A stretch of 33,802 bases of DNA from Candidatus Fusobacterium pullicola (lineage in GTDB: Bacteria > Fusobacteriota > Fusobacteriia > Fusobacteriales > Fusobacteriaceae), in the NCBI GenBank assembly GCA_018883725.1, contig JAHLFN010000072.1, positions 1 to 33,802 on the forward strand. Reading direction: 5' to 3'. Each line of letters begins with the position of its first letter. Position 1 is the stretch's first letter. Shown piece after piece: positions 1-8,365 of the stretch. Position numbers and translations under genes: made by a program. Under the pieces are notes generated by a model. The model was not told the origin of the DNA. It ran no database searches and was given only the letters and a program-made list of their open reading frames with translations.

Positions 1-20
1 TTAAAAAAGGAGAAAATTTG

Positions 21-830
21 ATGAAGTTAAAAAAAATAGGAACACAAATACAGCAAATTCGTAATGCAACTATAAAATTAAGCTATGGAGGCTATATCTT
101 TCTTATTGATCCATGGCTTGCTCCTAAAGGTGCAACAGGAAGTTTATTAGAATTAAATAAAGGAGAGTTTAAGGTAAAAGAATTAGTAAAAGAAAGTATA
201 AGAATGCCAATATGTGATTTACCTTTTTCCACTACTGAAATTTTAGAAGATGTAGATTTTTATATTGTAACACATTTACATCCAGATCACTTTGATATGG
301 ATAATTATAATGAAGTATTAGATAGAAATATTCCTATTTTTATTCAAAATAATGCAGAAGCTGATTTTATGAAAAATTTAGGATTTAAAGATATTAAGAT
401 ATTACAAGAAAATGGAAGTTCTTTAGGAAAAATAAAACTCACTAGAGTAGAAGCTTTACATGGTTCCCTAACTCCGTGTGGTCCAGCTAGCGGTCTTATT
501 TTTGAAGCTGAAAGAGAACCCACAATATATTTTGCTGGGGATACAATTATGTATGATGGAGTAAAATCTGTAATAGAGAAATTTAAACCAGATATAATAA
601 TTTTAAATGTTGCTGATGCTTTTTTTATTAAATATGGCCATTTAATAATGGATGAAGAAGCAATTGATATCATTCATAAATTAGCTCCAAATGCAAAAAT
701 AATTGCTTCTCATTTAGATAACGTTGCTCATACTTATCTTACAAGAAATATATTATTATATAAATTAATCCAAAAAGGAATTGAGCAAGAAATTCTTATT
801 CCAAATGATGGACAGATTTATGATTTTTAA
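21..830 (+). CDS. MBL-fold metallo-hydrolase
   Basis: Probable cytoplasmic metal-dependent hydrolase of the metallo-beta-lactamase superfamily, 269 residues. The family motif THLHPDHFD supplies H85, H87, D89 and H90. H147 (EALHGS), D174 (FAGDT) and H231 (ASHLDN) complete a two-metal site. There is no signal peptide. It resembles the UlaG/UPF0173-type beta-lactamase_2 group, whose members act on phosphorylated lactones, phosphodiesters and similar compounds; the substrate cannot be read from the sequence. I start it at ATG 21, eight bases after GGAG (9-12). The in-frame TTG at 18 sits too close to the Shine-Dalgarno sequence. Its promoter lies left of the window. It faces the Na/Pi cotransporter gene tail to tail. 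Confidence 0.85.
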   Translation: MKLKKIGTQIQQIRNATIKLSYGGYIFLIDPWLAPKGATGSLLELNKGEFKVKELVKESIRMPICDLPFSTTEILEDVDFYIVTHLHPDHFDMDNYNEVLDRNIPIFIQNNAEADFMKNLGFKDIKILQENGSSLGKIKLTRVEALHGSLTPCGPASGLIFEAEREPTIYFAGDTIMYDGVKSVIEKFKPDIIILNVADAFFIKYGHLIMDEEAIDIIHKLAPNAKIIASHLDNVAHTYLTRNILLYKLIQKGIEQEILIPNDGQIYDF

Positions 831-1041
831 CTAAAATCTCTTTATAAGGAACTGCTGTAATTTTAATACCACTTCAGGATTTAATTTCATTTTTCTTATT
901 TTTAAAATTTTGTTATTATCTTAAAATTTGAATTATCTAATTCAAAGAAAGAAAAGTAAAAAAGCTCTATTTCATTTATCAAAGATCTTTTTAAAAGATA
1001 AGAATATCTAATAATAAAAAGATTCATATTTTTTATAAAAA
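831..1041. other. AT-rich intergenic spacer, nothing recognised
   Basis: This is the gap between the convergent hydrolase and Na/Pi cotransporter genes. It is very AT-rich, with no coding potential and no clear hairpin for the hydrolase transcript. The only supported element in the gap is the terminator at its right end, listed separately. Confidence 0.6.
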
Positions 1042-1095
1042 GAAAAAGATGGAGTATAAATCAATAATTTTTAGTCATCATTTTATACTCCATCT
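1042..1095 (-). terminator. Rho-independent terminator of the Na/Pi cotransporter gene
   Basis: A perfect 14-bp stem (1047-1060 with 1082-1095; arm AGATGGAGTATAAA) has a 21-base loop. On the minus strand it is followed by a U-rich tract (TTTTTCTTTTTA). It begins 7 bases after the stop codon of the minus-strand gene. The plus-strand side lacks a T run. Confidence 0.85.
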
Positions 1096-1101
1096 ATATC
1101 A

Positions 1102-2733
1102 TTACTTATCAGTATATCCTTCTATTATATTTGTTAAATGATCTCCAACTCTTCTATAGAAATTTATAATATCCATAAAATTTGTAGTAGTCATTGTAGT
1201 AGCTGCTTCCTTTATTCCGTGATCCATATAATTTTTCTTTGCTGATTTATATAAACTTGTAACTTCTTTAGCATCTACAACACACTCTTTTATAAGAATT
1301 GGATTTTTTTCTTGATATCCTCTATCTATATGTTTAAAGAAATCATTTGTCTTTTCATGTAAACTCATTACTACTTCTATTTCATTTTCTGTTAGAAAAA
1401 CAGCATTATCATGTAATTTCTTTAATCCATTAGCAATTCTTAATAAATAATCACTAATTGTTTCATATTCATCTGAAACGATTAAGTTATTTCTAATATC
1501 TCTTCTTAAACTATTATTTATGTCTTTATTATTTAAAATTACGAAATTGGCATCTGTAATCTCTTTTTGATAAAGATCTAAGTCATCTTCTATTTTTCTA
1601 AGATCCTTTATTTTATCATCAGTTAAATTCTTAGAGTTACTATACATATTTCTAACTTCATCAAACATTATTTGAATCATTTTACCCATATTTCCAACTT
1701 CTACCTTTGTTTGCTCTACAACAACTCCAGAAGTTTTTAACATAAGCTCATCTATCTTAGTTTTTCTATCATTTACTTTTCCATCATCTTTTACAACTTT
1801 ACATAGAAAATCTGCTAAATATCCTATAAATGGAGTAAACATAATAACATTTACAACATTAAATGTTGTATGAGCTGTTGCAATTGCCATTGTCATATTA
1901 GCTTCTGGATTACTGAATAAAGCTAAAAATCTTAAATAAAATGGAAATACCGCTGTTACCCAAATAACTCCAAAAGTATTGATAATTGTATGAGCATATG
2001 CTGCTCTTTTTGCATTTACATTTGCTTTTAATGTAGCTAAGATAGCAGTTATAGTAGTACCTACATTTTCTCCTAAAACTAAAGCTACTGCTGTTTCATA
2101 AGTAATTAATCCTTGTACAGCTAAAGTTATTGTTATTCCTAACGTTGCTGAAGATGATTGAACTATAGCTGTTACCATAGCACCTACTAAAGCAGCCTTT
2201 AAAACACCAAAATATGTATCAGCTGAAAACATATGGAATAATCTTACAAATTCTGGCATACTTCTTACAGGCTTAAGTCCACTGCTCATCAACTCTAGTC
2301 CTAAGAATATCATTCCTAATCCCATTATCGTTAAAGCTCTAGTTTTAGCCTTATCTCCCTTTAAGAACATATGAGCTATTGCAGCAGCTCCTACAATTGG
2401 CAATCCATATTTTCCAATATTAAGAACCAATATCCATCCAGTAATAGTTGTTCCAATATTTGCTCCAAATATTACTCCCAATGCTTGTTTCAATGTAAGT
2501 AACGATGCGTTGACAAATCCAATCGTCATTACAGTACTTACAGATGATGATTGTACAAGCATTGTAACAAACATCCCCATCAATATAGCTACAACTCTAT
2601 TAGTAGTTAAAATAGCTAAAAATCTCTTTAACTTCTTCCCTGCTAATTTTTGCATTCCAGAAGACATGTTATCCATTCCATAAAGGAAAATTCCAAGTCC
2701 TCCAAGAACCTTAAAAATTATATCCAGATACAT
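1102..2733 (-). CDS. Na/Pi cotransporter family protein with PhoU-like C-terminal domain
   Basis: Inner-membrane sodium/phosphate symporter of the NptA/YjbB type, 543 residues. The two inverted Na_Pi_cotrans repeats are visible: QSSS at 61-64 with GANIGTTITGW at 90-100, then QSSS at 192-195 with GENVGTTITA at 221-230. About eight to nine hydrophobic segments run to roughly residue 325. They are followed by a soluble, charged, helical PhoU-like tail (about 340-543). Bacterial members with this tail import or export phosphate, and the direction cannot be told from sequence. The ATG follows AGGAGGT at good spacing. It has its own sigma-70-type promoter (2822-2850) and a strong terminator (1042-1095), so it is probably monocistronic. 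Poly-A tracts upstream of its promoter are reported as a finding. Confidence 0.92.
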   Translation of the reverse strand: MYLDIIFKVLGGLGIFLYGMDNMSSGMQKLAGKKLKRFLAILTTNRVVAILMGMFVTMLVQSSSVSTVMTIGFVNASLLTLKQALGVIFGANIGTTITGWILVLNIGKYGLPIVGAAAIAHMFLKGDKAKTRALTIMGLGMIFLGLELMSSGLKPVRSMPEFVRLFHMFSADTYFGVLKAALVGAMVTAIVQSSSATLGITITLAVQGLITYETAVALVLGENVGTTITAILATLKANVNAKRAAYAHTIINTFGVIWVTAVFPFYLRFLALFSNPEANMTMAIATAHTTFNVVNVIMFTPFIGYLADFLCKVVKDDGKVNDRKTKIDELMLKTSGVVVEQTKVEVGNMGKMIQIMFDEVRNMYSNSKNLTDDKIKDLRKIEDDLDLYQKEITDANFVILNNKDINNSLRRDIRNNLIVSDEYETISDYLLRIANGLKKLHDNAVFLTENEIEVVMSLHEKTNDFFKHIDRGYQEKNPILIKECVVDAKEVTSLYKSAKKNYMDHGIKEAATTMTTTNFMDIINFYRRVGDHLTNIIEGYTDK

Positions 2734-2821
2734 TTTACCTCCTAAAATAAATAAGAATTTATATAACTTTTCTCTAAAACTTCAATATTTATAACTTTTT
2801 AAGAAAAAAGCACGACATTTT

Positions 2822-2850
2822 ATTATATTATCTTATTTAGGAAAATTCAA
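2822..2850 (-). promoter_or_regulatory. Sigma-70-type promoter of the Na/Pi cotransporter gene
   Basis: On the minus strand TTGAAT (2845-2850) is separated by 17 bases from a consensus TATAAT (2822-2827). The predicted transcript start near 2815 gives a leader of about 80 bases before the AGGAGG and ATG. Confidence 0.75.
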
Positions 2851-2870
2851 GTTTTTAAATATAAAAAATA

Positions 2871-2916
2871 TTTTTTTTACTTTTTTTTACTTTTTTTGCA
2901 TGTTTTTTTCTTTTTT
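2871..2916 (-). promoter_or_regulatory. Phased A-tract array (probable intrinsic bend or UP element)
   Basis: Five homopolymer T tracts on the plus strand (A tracts on the minus strand) begin at 2871, 2881, 2891, 2903 and 2911 and are 6-8 bases long. Most are spaced by about 10 bp, close to one helical turn, and they lie about 20-65 bp upstream of the -35 element at 2845-2850. Phased A-tracts are known to bend DNA and to act as UP elements; that role here is inferred. Confidence 0.5.
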
Positions 2917-2937
2917 AAAACATTTTATGATTACTAG

Positions 2938-4050
2938 TTATCTCTTTAATGCCTGTAAAGTTTTCTCTAAAGCTCTTAGTGTGTAATCTATTCTAAAATA
3001 ACGTGCATTTTCCCCCATATGACCTATTCTTAATACTTTATCAGCTAGATATCCATATGATTTTCCTAACATTACTTCATGATGCTCTAGCATATAATTA
3101 TATACCTCCTCAATGCTGTATCCTTCAGGAATGTAAAATGCAGTCACTGTAGGAGAATATCCACCTTTTAAATATAATTCTAATCCTAAGTCCATTAATT
3201 TTATTCTTGTGTACTCTGCTGCTGTATAATGTCTTTCTCTTACCTTATCAAGCCCCTCTTCAAACATATTGTCTATAGCTACTCCTAAAGCAACTATTGC
3301 AGACATTGGCATTGTATATGGAAATAATTTTTTCTCCACACAATTTTTCCATAAAGAAAGATTACAATAAAAAGATGGTATTGGAGTTTTTCTACTTTCA
3401 ATAACATTCCAAGCATCATCACTTATTGTCATTATTGTAAGCCCTGTTGTAGCTGAAAAGACTTTTTGTGAAGCTCCTAAAGCAATATCAATTCCCCACT
3501 CATCAACTTTTAACTCTGTTCCTCCTACAGATGAAACAGAGTCTACCACTGTCATTATTCCCATAGATTTTAATGTTTTACATATATCCTTAACATTATT
3601 TAAAACACCTGACGGAGTATCACAATGAACGACAGTAGCATATTTATACCCCACATCTTTATTTTGCTCTAAAAATACTCTCAACTTATCTGTATTTACT
3701 TGATTATCTAAATCACTTTCAAAAAGTGTAACTTCACCACCATAGATCTCTACTAAGTCTTTAAAACCTGCTCCATATATTCCATTAGCTATTACTAAAA
3801 CTTTATCTCCTTTTTCAGTAAGAGAAGCACAAGCACTATCTAATCCAAGCATTCCTTCTCCTGCCATAATTATAGTTTGTGCTTTCTTAGCCCCAAAAAT
3901 TTTCCCTATTTTTTTACATAATTGTCCATAAAATTCAAAAAATTTAGGATCGAAATCTGAGTTCCCATAATAATTTCCCCTCGCATGTAATACGTTCTCC
4001 CTAGCCATAGTTGGTCCAGGTGTCATCATAAGATAATTTGCTCTTTTCAA
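2938..4050 (-). CDS. Class V aminotransferase (alanine--glyoxylate / serine--pyruvate type)
   Basis: PLP-dependent aminotransferase of the AGXT/SPT group, 370 residues, predicted cytoplasmic. The N-terminal LMMTPGPT motif is typical of the family. The Schiff-base lysine lies in GASQKVFS (K196 with the start used here), preceded by VVDSVSSVGG, which contains the PLP-pyridine-binding Asp. Relatives use glyoxylate or pyruvate with alanine or serine; some act on 2-aminoethylphosphonate or purine-catabolism intermediates, so the exact substrates are open. The upstream in-frame TTG at 4065 overlaps the Shine-Dalgarno sequence GGAGG. I therefore start at TTG 4050, eight bases after GGAGG. It lies downstream of the S9 peptidase with an 89-base gap that contains an extended -10 promoter. 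Confidence 0.85.
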   Translation of the reverse strand: MKRANYLMMTPGPTMARENVLHARGNYYGNSDFDPKFFEFYGQLCKKIGKIFGAKKAQTIIMAGEGMLGLDSACASLTEKGDKVLVIANGIYGAGFKDLVEIYGGEVTLFESDLDNQVNTDKLRVFLEQNKDVGYKYATVVHCDTPSGVLNNVKDICKTLKSMGIMTVVDSVSSVGGTELKVDEWGIDIALGASQKVFSATTGLTIMTISDDAWNVIESRKTPIPSFYCNLSLWKNCVEKKLFPYTMPMSAIVALGVAIDNMFEEGLDKVRERHYTAAEYTRIKLMDLGLELYLKGGYSPTVTAFYIPEGYSIEEVYNYMLEHHEVMLGKSYGYLADKVLRIGHMGENARYFRIDYTLRALEKTLQALKR

Positions 4051-4108
4051 AAAGTCCACCTCCAATAAATATTATAAAATTAAAGTTCTTATAATTTAAA
4101 TATTTTAT

Positions 4109-4117
4109 ATTATAACA
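4109..4117 (-). promoter_or_regulatory. Extended -10 promoter candidate for the aminotransferase gene
   Basis: On the minus strand TGT precedes a consensus TATAAT (4109-4114), giving the TGnTATAAT form. No good -35 is seen. It lies about 25 bases past the stop of the S9 peptidase gene and about 60 bases before the aminotransferase start. Confidence 0.45.
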
Positions 4118-4139
4118 CATCTAAAAATAATTGAAAATC

Positions 4140-6116
4140 CTACTTTAAATAGAACTCAAACCAATTTGTTATCTCTTCTAGCCTTTTAACTCTATGTCTA
4201 GGTTTTCCACTTCTTGACAACTCATGATTTTCTCCTCTAAACATACATAATTTAGCTGGAACACCATGATATTTTAGTGAAGTAAACATCTGTATTCCCT
4301 CTACTACCCAACATCTATAATCTTCTTCTGAATGTATAAATAGCGTCGGAGTTTTTACTCTATCAGCATATCTCATTGGAGAGTGCCACCATAGTTTCTC
4401 TGGATTATCCCACGGACTAGAAGCATTTTGATCTACATTAAAATAGTATCCTATATCTGTAGTTCCAAACTTTGAAAACCAGTTAGCTATACTTCTTTGA
4501 GAGGCAGCACAAGCAAATCTATCTGTATGTCCTATTATCCAGTTAGTCATAAATCCACCATATGATCCCCCAGTAACTCCAATTTTTGTTTCATCTATCG
4601 GATAAGCTTTTATTACTTCATCTGTAAACTCCATTAAGTCTTCATAATCAATTGTTCCATATTTGCCTCTGATATCAGCAAATTCATTTCCTCTTCCATC
4701 TCCACCACGTGGATTACAGAAAAATACAAAGTACCCCATATTTGCCCAAACTTGCATCTCATGATAAAATACTTCTCCATATACAGTTTTAGGTCCACCA
4801 TGTATATCTAAAATTCCTGGGTATCTCTTTCCTTCTTCATAATCTACTGGTTTCATTACCCAACCTTCTATCTCTACTCCATCATTTATAATATTAAATT
4901 TTTCTGGAATAGATAATTTTTTACTCTCTACTATACTCTCATTAAATTTCGTAAGTTGTTTTTCTTCACCATTTTTTAAAGAGTATAACTCTTGAAGCTT
5001 GATTCCTCTAAGTCCAATAAAGTATATTTCTCCTTCACCTATAGCATAACTATCTACCGATCCCTTAGCTTTTGTTAATATTTTTTCATTACCATTTGTA
5101 TCTATTGTACTTAAAAAAGCATCGTGCATTACTGTTGTTAAAAAGTAAAGCTTATTATCCTTTACTCTAAAACTTTTTCCACCACCATATCTACAATCTG
5201 AGCCAACTGTATTTACCATCCAAGTATCATGTTTCTTAAATAGTTCAAGCTTTCCATTTTTTATCATATAAAAATCTGGATTTTGGTTTATCCCATATTT
5301 TAGTGTATCATTCAAACCACATAGTATTCCTTCACCAAAAAACTCTACAAAATTAACTCTATAATCTTCTCCTGGAAGTATTAATTCTGTTTTTTTATTC
5401 TTTATATCATAACTATATATAGCTTCTCTCTGCTCCTGCTTATCTTTATATCTATTTATTACATATAAGATTACTCCATCTTTATATGAATAATAACTTA
5501 CATTTGATATTGTATCAGATATCGGAGTTAATTCTCCATTTATTCTATTGTATACATATAATCTATTTCTTTTTTTATTAGTAAATCCATTTCCATTACT
5601 CCAAAATGGTATCTCATCTAAAATTTCATAATCTTTACTTTCTTTTATCTTTTTAACAGCCTCTGCTCTTTCGTCGCCTACAAGCTCATTTAAATTTATT
5701 CCGTAATTATCATATTTAGCAGTGATTATAAAATTATCCTTATCTATACTCTTAATAGATGTTACTAACATTGGAATTCTCATATACTCTTGAGCTTCTC
5801 CACCTCTTATATCAATTACATAAAAACAAGTCCAATTTTCTCCTTCTTCTACTCTAGCCTTTAACTTTTTATCTCTCATACTTGGGAATAGTATCTTAGT
5901 TTCATCTAACCATAGAAAACTTTTTTCCTCATTCATTCCAGTTAGCTTAATATATTCTTTTGTGCTATTATTCATTATCCAAATATTAGAATTGTAATTA
6001 TTTTCTTCATAATCTCCCTTATGAACTATAAAAGCACTATTTCTTCCATCAGGTGAAACCTCTATTCCAGATAGATACTTATACTCCAAAAAATCTTTTA
6101 ATTTTAAATTTTCCAT
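4140..6116 (-). CDS. S9 family prolyl oligopeptidase-like serine peptidase
   Basis: Acylaminoacyl-peptidase/dipeptidyl-peptidase-like enzyme, 658 residues. The N-terminal part (about 1-390) has the repeated WD/beta-propeller-like pattern of the family. The C-terminal alpha/beta-hydrolase domain (about 395-658) contains HGGPKTVYGE (oxyanion region), the nucleophile motif GGSYGG (S518), the acid D599 (SEEDYR) and the histidine H631 (GENHE). No signal peptide is present, so it is probably cytoplasmic and degrades short peptides. ATG 6116 is eight bases after AGGGG. The in-frame GTG at 6125 overlaps the Shine-Dalgarno sequence and was rejected. It is divergent from proB across a region with a 14-bp inverted repeat, and no terminator separates it from the aminotransferase gene. 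Confidence 0.9.
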   Translation of the reverse strand: MENLKLKDFLEYKYLSGIEVSPDGRNSAFIVHKGDYEENNYNSNIWIMNNSTKEYIKLTGMNEEKSFLWLDETKILFPSMRDKKLKARVEEGENWTCFYVIDIRGGEAQEYMRIPMLVTSIKSIDKDNFIITAKYDNYGINLNELVGDERAEAVKKIKESKDYEILDEIPFWSNGNGFTNKKRNRLYVYNRINGELTPISDTISNVSYYSYKDGVILYVINRYKDKQEQREAIYSYDIKNKKTELILPGEDYRVNFVEFFGEGILCGLNDTLKYGINQNPDFYMIKNGKLELFKKHDTWMVNTVGSDCRYGGGKSFRVKDNKLYFLTTVMHDAFLSTIDTNGNEKILTKAKGSVDSYAIGEGEIYFIGLRGIKLQELYSLKNGEEKQLTKFNESIVESKKLSIPEKFNIINDGVEIEGWVMKPVDYEEGKRYPGILDIHGGPKTVYGEVFYHEMQVWANMGYFVFFCNPRGGDGRGNEFADIRGKYGTIDYEDLMEFTDEVIKAYPIDETKIGVTGGSYGGFMTNWIIGHTDRFACAASQRSIANWFSKFGTTDIGYYFNVDQNASSPWDNPEKLWWHSPMRYADRVKTPTLFIHSEEDYRCWVVEGIQMFTSLKYHGVPAKLCMFRGENHELSRSGKPRHRVKRLEEITNWFEFYLK

Positions 6117-6171
6117 ATTCAACACCCCTTTAATATTTTCTATTTATATATTTTACAAAATTTATTTAAAA

Positions 6172-6213
6172 AAATCTATTTTTTTAAAAAAAAGATATTA
6201 AAAAAATAGATTT
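6172..6213. repeat. 14-bp perfect inverted repeat in the peptidase/proB divergent promoter region
   Basis: AAATCTATTTTTTT (6172-6185) is mirrored exactly by AAAAAAATAGATTT (6200-6213) across a 14-base spacer. It lies between the two start codons and overlaps the position expected for the proB -35. It may be an operator, or a chance product of AT-rich sequence. Confidence 0.5.
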
Positions 6214-6218
6214 ACATG

Positions 6219-6224
6219 TATAAT
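6219..6224 (+). promoter_or_regulatory. Possible -10 element for proBA
   Basis: A consensus TATAAT lies about 32 bases before the proB start. The best -35 at 17-base spacing is poor (TATTAA), so this is only a candidate. Confidence 0.35.
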
Positions 6225-6255
6225 ATATATTATCAATAATTTTAAGGTGATTTAT

Positions 6256-7062
6256 ATGAATAATAAAAAGATTAGGGAACAAATTAAAACTTCAAAAAGA
6301 ATCGTTATTAAAGTGGGAACATCTACTCTTACATACCCCAACGGAAATTTAAATTTTAATTTAATGAATAAATTAGCTTGGATATTAGCTGATCTTAGAA
6401 ATCAGGGAAGGGATGTTATACTTGTAACATCAGGAGCTATAGGTGTTGGTTCAAAAAGTTTAAACTTTGAAAAAAGACCTACAATCATAAGAGAAAAACA
6501 AGCTGCTGCTGCTGTAGGTCAAGCTGAACTTATGCATATATACAAAAACTTTATGGGAGAATACAATCAAAGAGTTGCTCAAATTCTTCTTACAAAGGAT
6601 GATTTTAAAGAGGGAGAAAGAAAAACAAATACAAATAATACTCTTGAAACTCTTCTTGACTTTGGGGTTATCCCTATTATCAATGCTAACGACACTATAT
6701 CTACTTTTGAAATAGAATTTAGTGATAATGACAGATTATCAGCAAGTGTTGCTTCTCTATTAAAAGCAGACCTTTTAATAATTCTTACTGATATTGATGC
6801 TCTATATGATGCTAATCCTAAAACTCATCCTGAGGCAAAAAGAATACCATATGTTGAAAAAGTAACTGATGAAATTCTTGCTATGGGTGGAGAAAAAGGA
6901 AGCGAATTTAGTGTTGGTGGTATGGAAACAAAACTTCTTGCTGCTAGAGAATGTTTTGATCATGGAGTTATGATGGCAATATTAGATGGTTCAAATCCTT
7001 CATTTATTGAAGAACTTATCAATGGTAAGGATATTGGAACAGTTTTTGGTAATGGAAAATAG
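6256..7062 (+). CDS. proB: Glutamate 5-kinase
   Basis: Phosphorylates L-glutamate with ATP, the first step of proline synthesis; cytoplasmic. At 268 residues it is the short form with only the amino-acid-kinase fold and no C-terminal PUA domain. Visible motifs are IVIKVGTSTL (16-25), VTSGAIGVG (57-65), NANDTI (143-148), DND (157-159), LTDIDALYDANP (177-188) and GGMETKL. ATG 6256 is eight bases after AAGG; the in-frame GTG at 6247 overlaps the Shine-Dalgarno sequence and is not used. It forms an operon with proA, whose Shine-Dalgarno sequence AGGAGG overlaps the proB stop codon, so translation is probably coupled. No proC is present in the window. Confidence 0.96.
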   Translation: MNNKKIREQIKTSKRIVIKVGTSTLTYPNGNLNFNLMNKLAWILADLRNQGRDVILVTSGAIGVGSKSLNFEKRPTIIREKQAAAAVGQAELMHIYKNFMGEYNQRVAQILLTKDDFKEGERKTNTNNTLETLLDFGVIPIINANDTISTFEIEFSDNDRLSASVASLLKADLLIILTDIDALYDANPKTHPEAKRIPYVEKVTDEILAMGGEKGSEFSVGGMETKLLAARECFDHGVMMAILDGSNPSFIEELINGKDIGTVFGNGK

Positions 7063-7071
7063 GAGGAATTT

Positions 7072-8319
7072 ATGGAGTATATTGAAAAACTTGGAGTTGC
7101 TGCTAAAGAAGCTGAAATTCAAATAGCTCAACTTTCAACTAAAATAAAAAATGAGATTCTTTTAAAAGCTGCTCAAGCTCTTTTAGATAACTGTAATAAA
7201 ATATTAGAAATAAATAAAAAAGATGTTGAAAATGCAATTAATTCAGGAGTAAAAAAAGCTTTTATTGATAGATTAACTCTTACAGAAAAAAGAGTAGAGG
7301 ATATGGCTGATGGTCTTAAGCAAATAGCTTCTTTAAATGACCCAGTTGGGGAATTTACTTATGGTAAAACACTACCTAATGGTCTTATTATTCAACAAAA
7401 AAGAGTTCCATTAGGAGTAGTAGCTATCATATTTGAATCTCGTCCTAATGTAACTGCTGATGCTTTTGGACTATGCTTAAAGAGTGGAAATGCTGTTATC
7501 CTAAGAGGTGGAAAAGAAGCTATTAATACAAATATAGCTATTGTTAATGTATTCAAAAATGTTTTAAAAGCTTGTAATATAAATGAAAATGCAGTACAAA
7601 TCTTAGAAGATACAAGCCATGATACAGCTAATAAACTTATGAAAGCTCACCAATATATAGATGTTTTAATTCCTAGAGGTAGTGCTAGACTTATCAATAC
7701 AGTTATTGAAAACTCTACAATCCCTTGTATTCAGACTGGAATTGGAAATTGCCATATATTTGTAGATGAAAGTGCCGATATAACTAAAGCTGTAAATATT
7801 ATTATCAATGCAAAAACTCAAAGACCTGGAGTTTGTAACGCTGTAGAAACTCTTCTTATACATAAAAATTGTGCTGAAAATATTCTTCCTCAACTTGGAG
7901 AAGAATTGATAAAAAGAAATGTAGAGATTAGAGGAGATGAAATCACAAGAAAGTATATTCCTTCATCTATTCCTGCTACAGAAGAAGATTGGGCAACTGA
8001 GTATGAAGATTACATTGTAGCTATTAAAGTTGTAGAAAATTTAGATGAAGTTATAAAACACATTACTAAATATGGTACTAAACACTCTGAATGTATAGTT
8101 ACTGAAAACTACTCTAATGCTCAAAGATTTTTAAATGAGGTGGATGCTGCTGCTGTTTATGTAAATGCTTCTACTAGATTTACAGATGGTGGACAATTTG
8201 GATTTGGAGCTGAAATTGGTATTAGTACTCAAAAACTTCATGCTAGAGGACCTATGGGATTAAAGGAACTTACTACTACTAAGTATGTAATCACTGGAAA
8301 TGGACAAATAAGAGAATAA
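7072..8319 (+). CDS. proA: Glutamate-5-semialdehyde dehydrogenase (gamma-glutamyl phosphate reductase)
   Basis: Reduces gamma-glutamyl phosphate with NADPH to glutamate semialdehyde, the second step of proline synthesis. At 415 residues it has the usual length. The catalytic cysteine is C255 in RPGVCNAVETLL. Other family blocks are PLGVVAIIFESRPNVT, LRGGKEA and the C-terminal FTDGGQFGFGAEIGISTQ. ATG follows AGGAGG that begins inside the proB stop codon; the two genes are 9 bases apart. A hairpin terminator follows the stop by 12 bases. Confidence 0.97.
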   Translation: MEYIEKLGVAAKEAEIQIAQLSTKIKNEILLKAAQALLDNCNKILEINKKDVENAINSGVKKAFIDRLTLTEKRVEDMADGLKQIASLNDPVGEFTYGKTLPNGLIIQQKRVPLGVVAIIFESRPNVTADAFGLCLKSGNAVILRGGKEAINTNIAIVNVFKNVLKACNINENAVQILEDTSHDTANKLMKAHQYIDVLIPRGSARLINTVIENSTIPCIQTGIGNCHIFVDESADITKAVNIIINAKTQRPGVCNAVETLLIHKNCAENILPQLGEELIKRNVEIRGDEITRKYIPSSIPATEEDWATEYEDYIVAIKVVENLDEVIKHITKYGTKHSECIVTENYSNAQRFLNEVDAAAVYVNASTRFTDGGQFGFGAEIGISTQKLHARGPMGLKELTTTKYVITGNGQIRE

Positions 8320-8331
8320 TATTAAAATTTT

Positions 8332-8365
8332 GAGGAGCCTAATTTTCACAAGACTCCTCTTTTTT
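8332..8365 (+). terminator. Terminator of proBA
   Basis: GAGGAG (8332-8337) pairs with CTCCTC (8354-8359), with two further pairs beyond one mismatch. A run of six T follows. The reverse strand has only a weak U-rich tract, so it acts mainly on proBA. Confidence 0.75.

Noticed and set aside
831..1041. Small RNA or short gene in the first intergenic gap
   Set aside because: No paired promoter and terminator, no Shine-Dalgarno/start pair with a useful frame, and only AT-rich low-complexity sequence.
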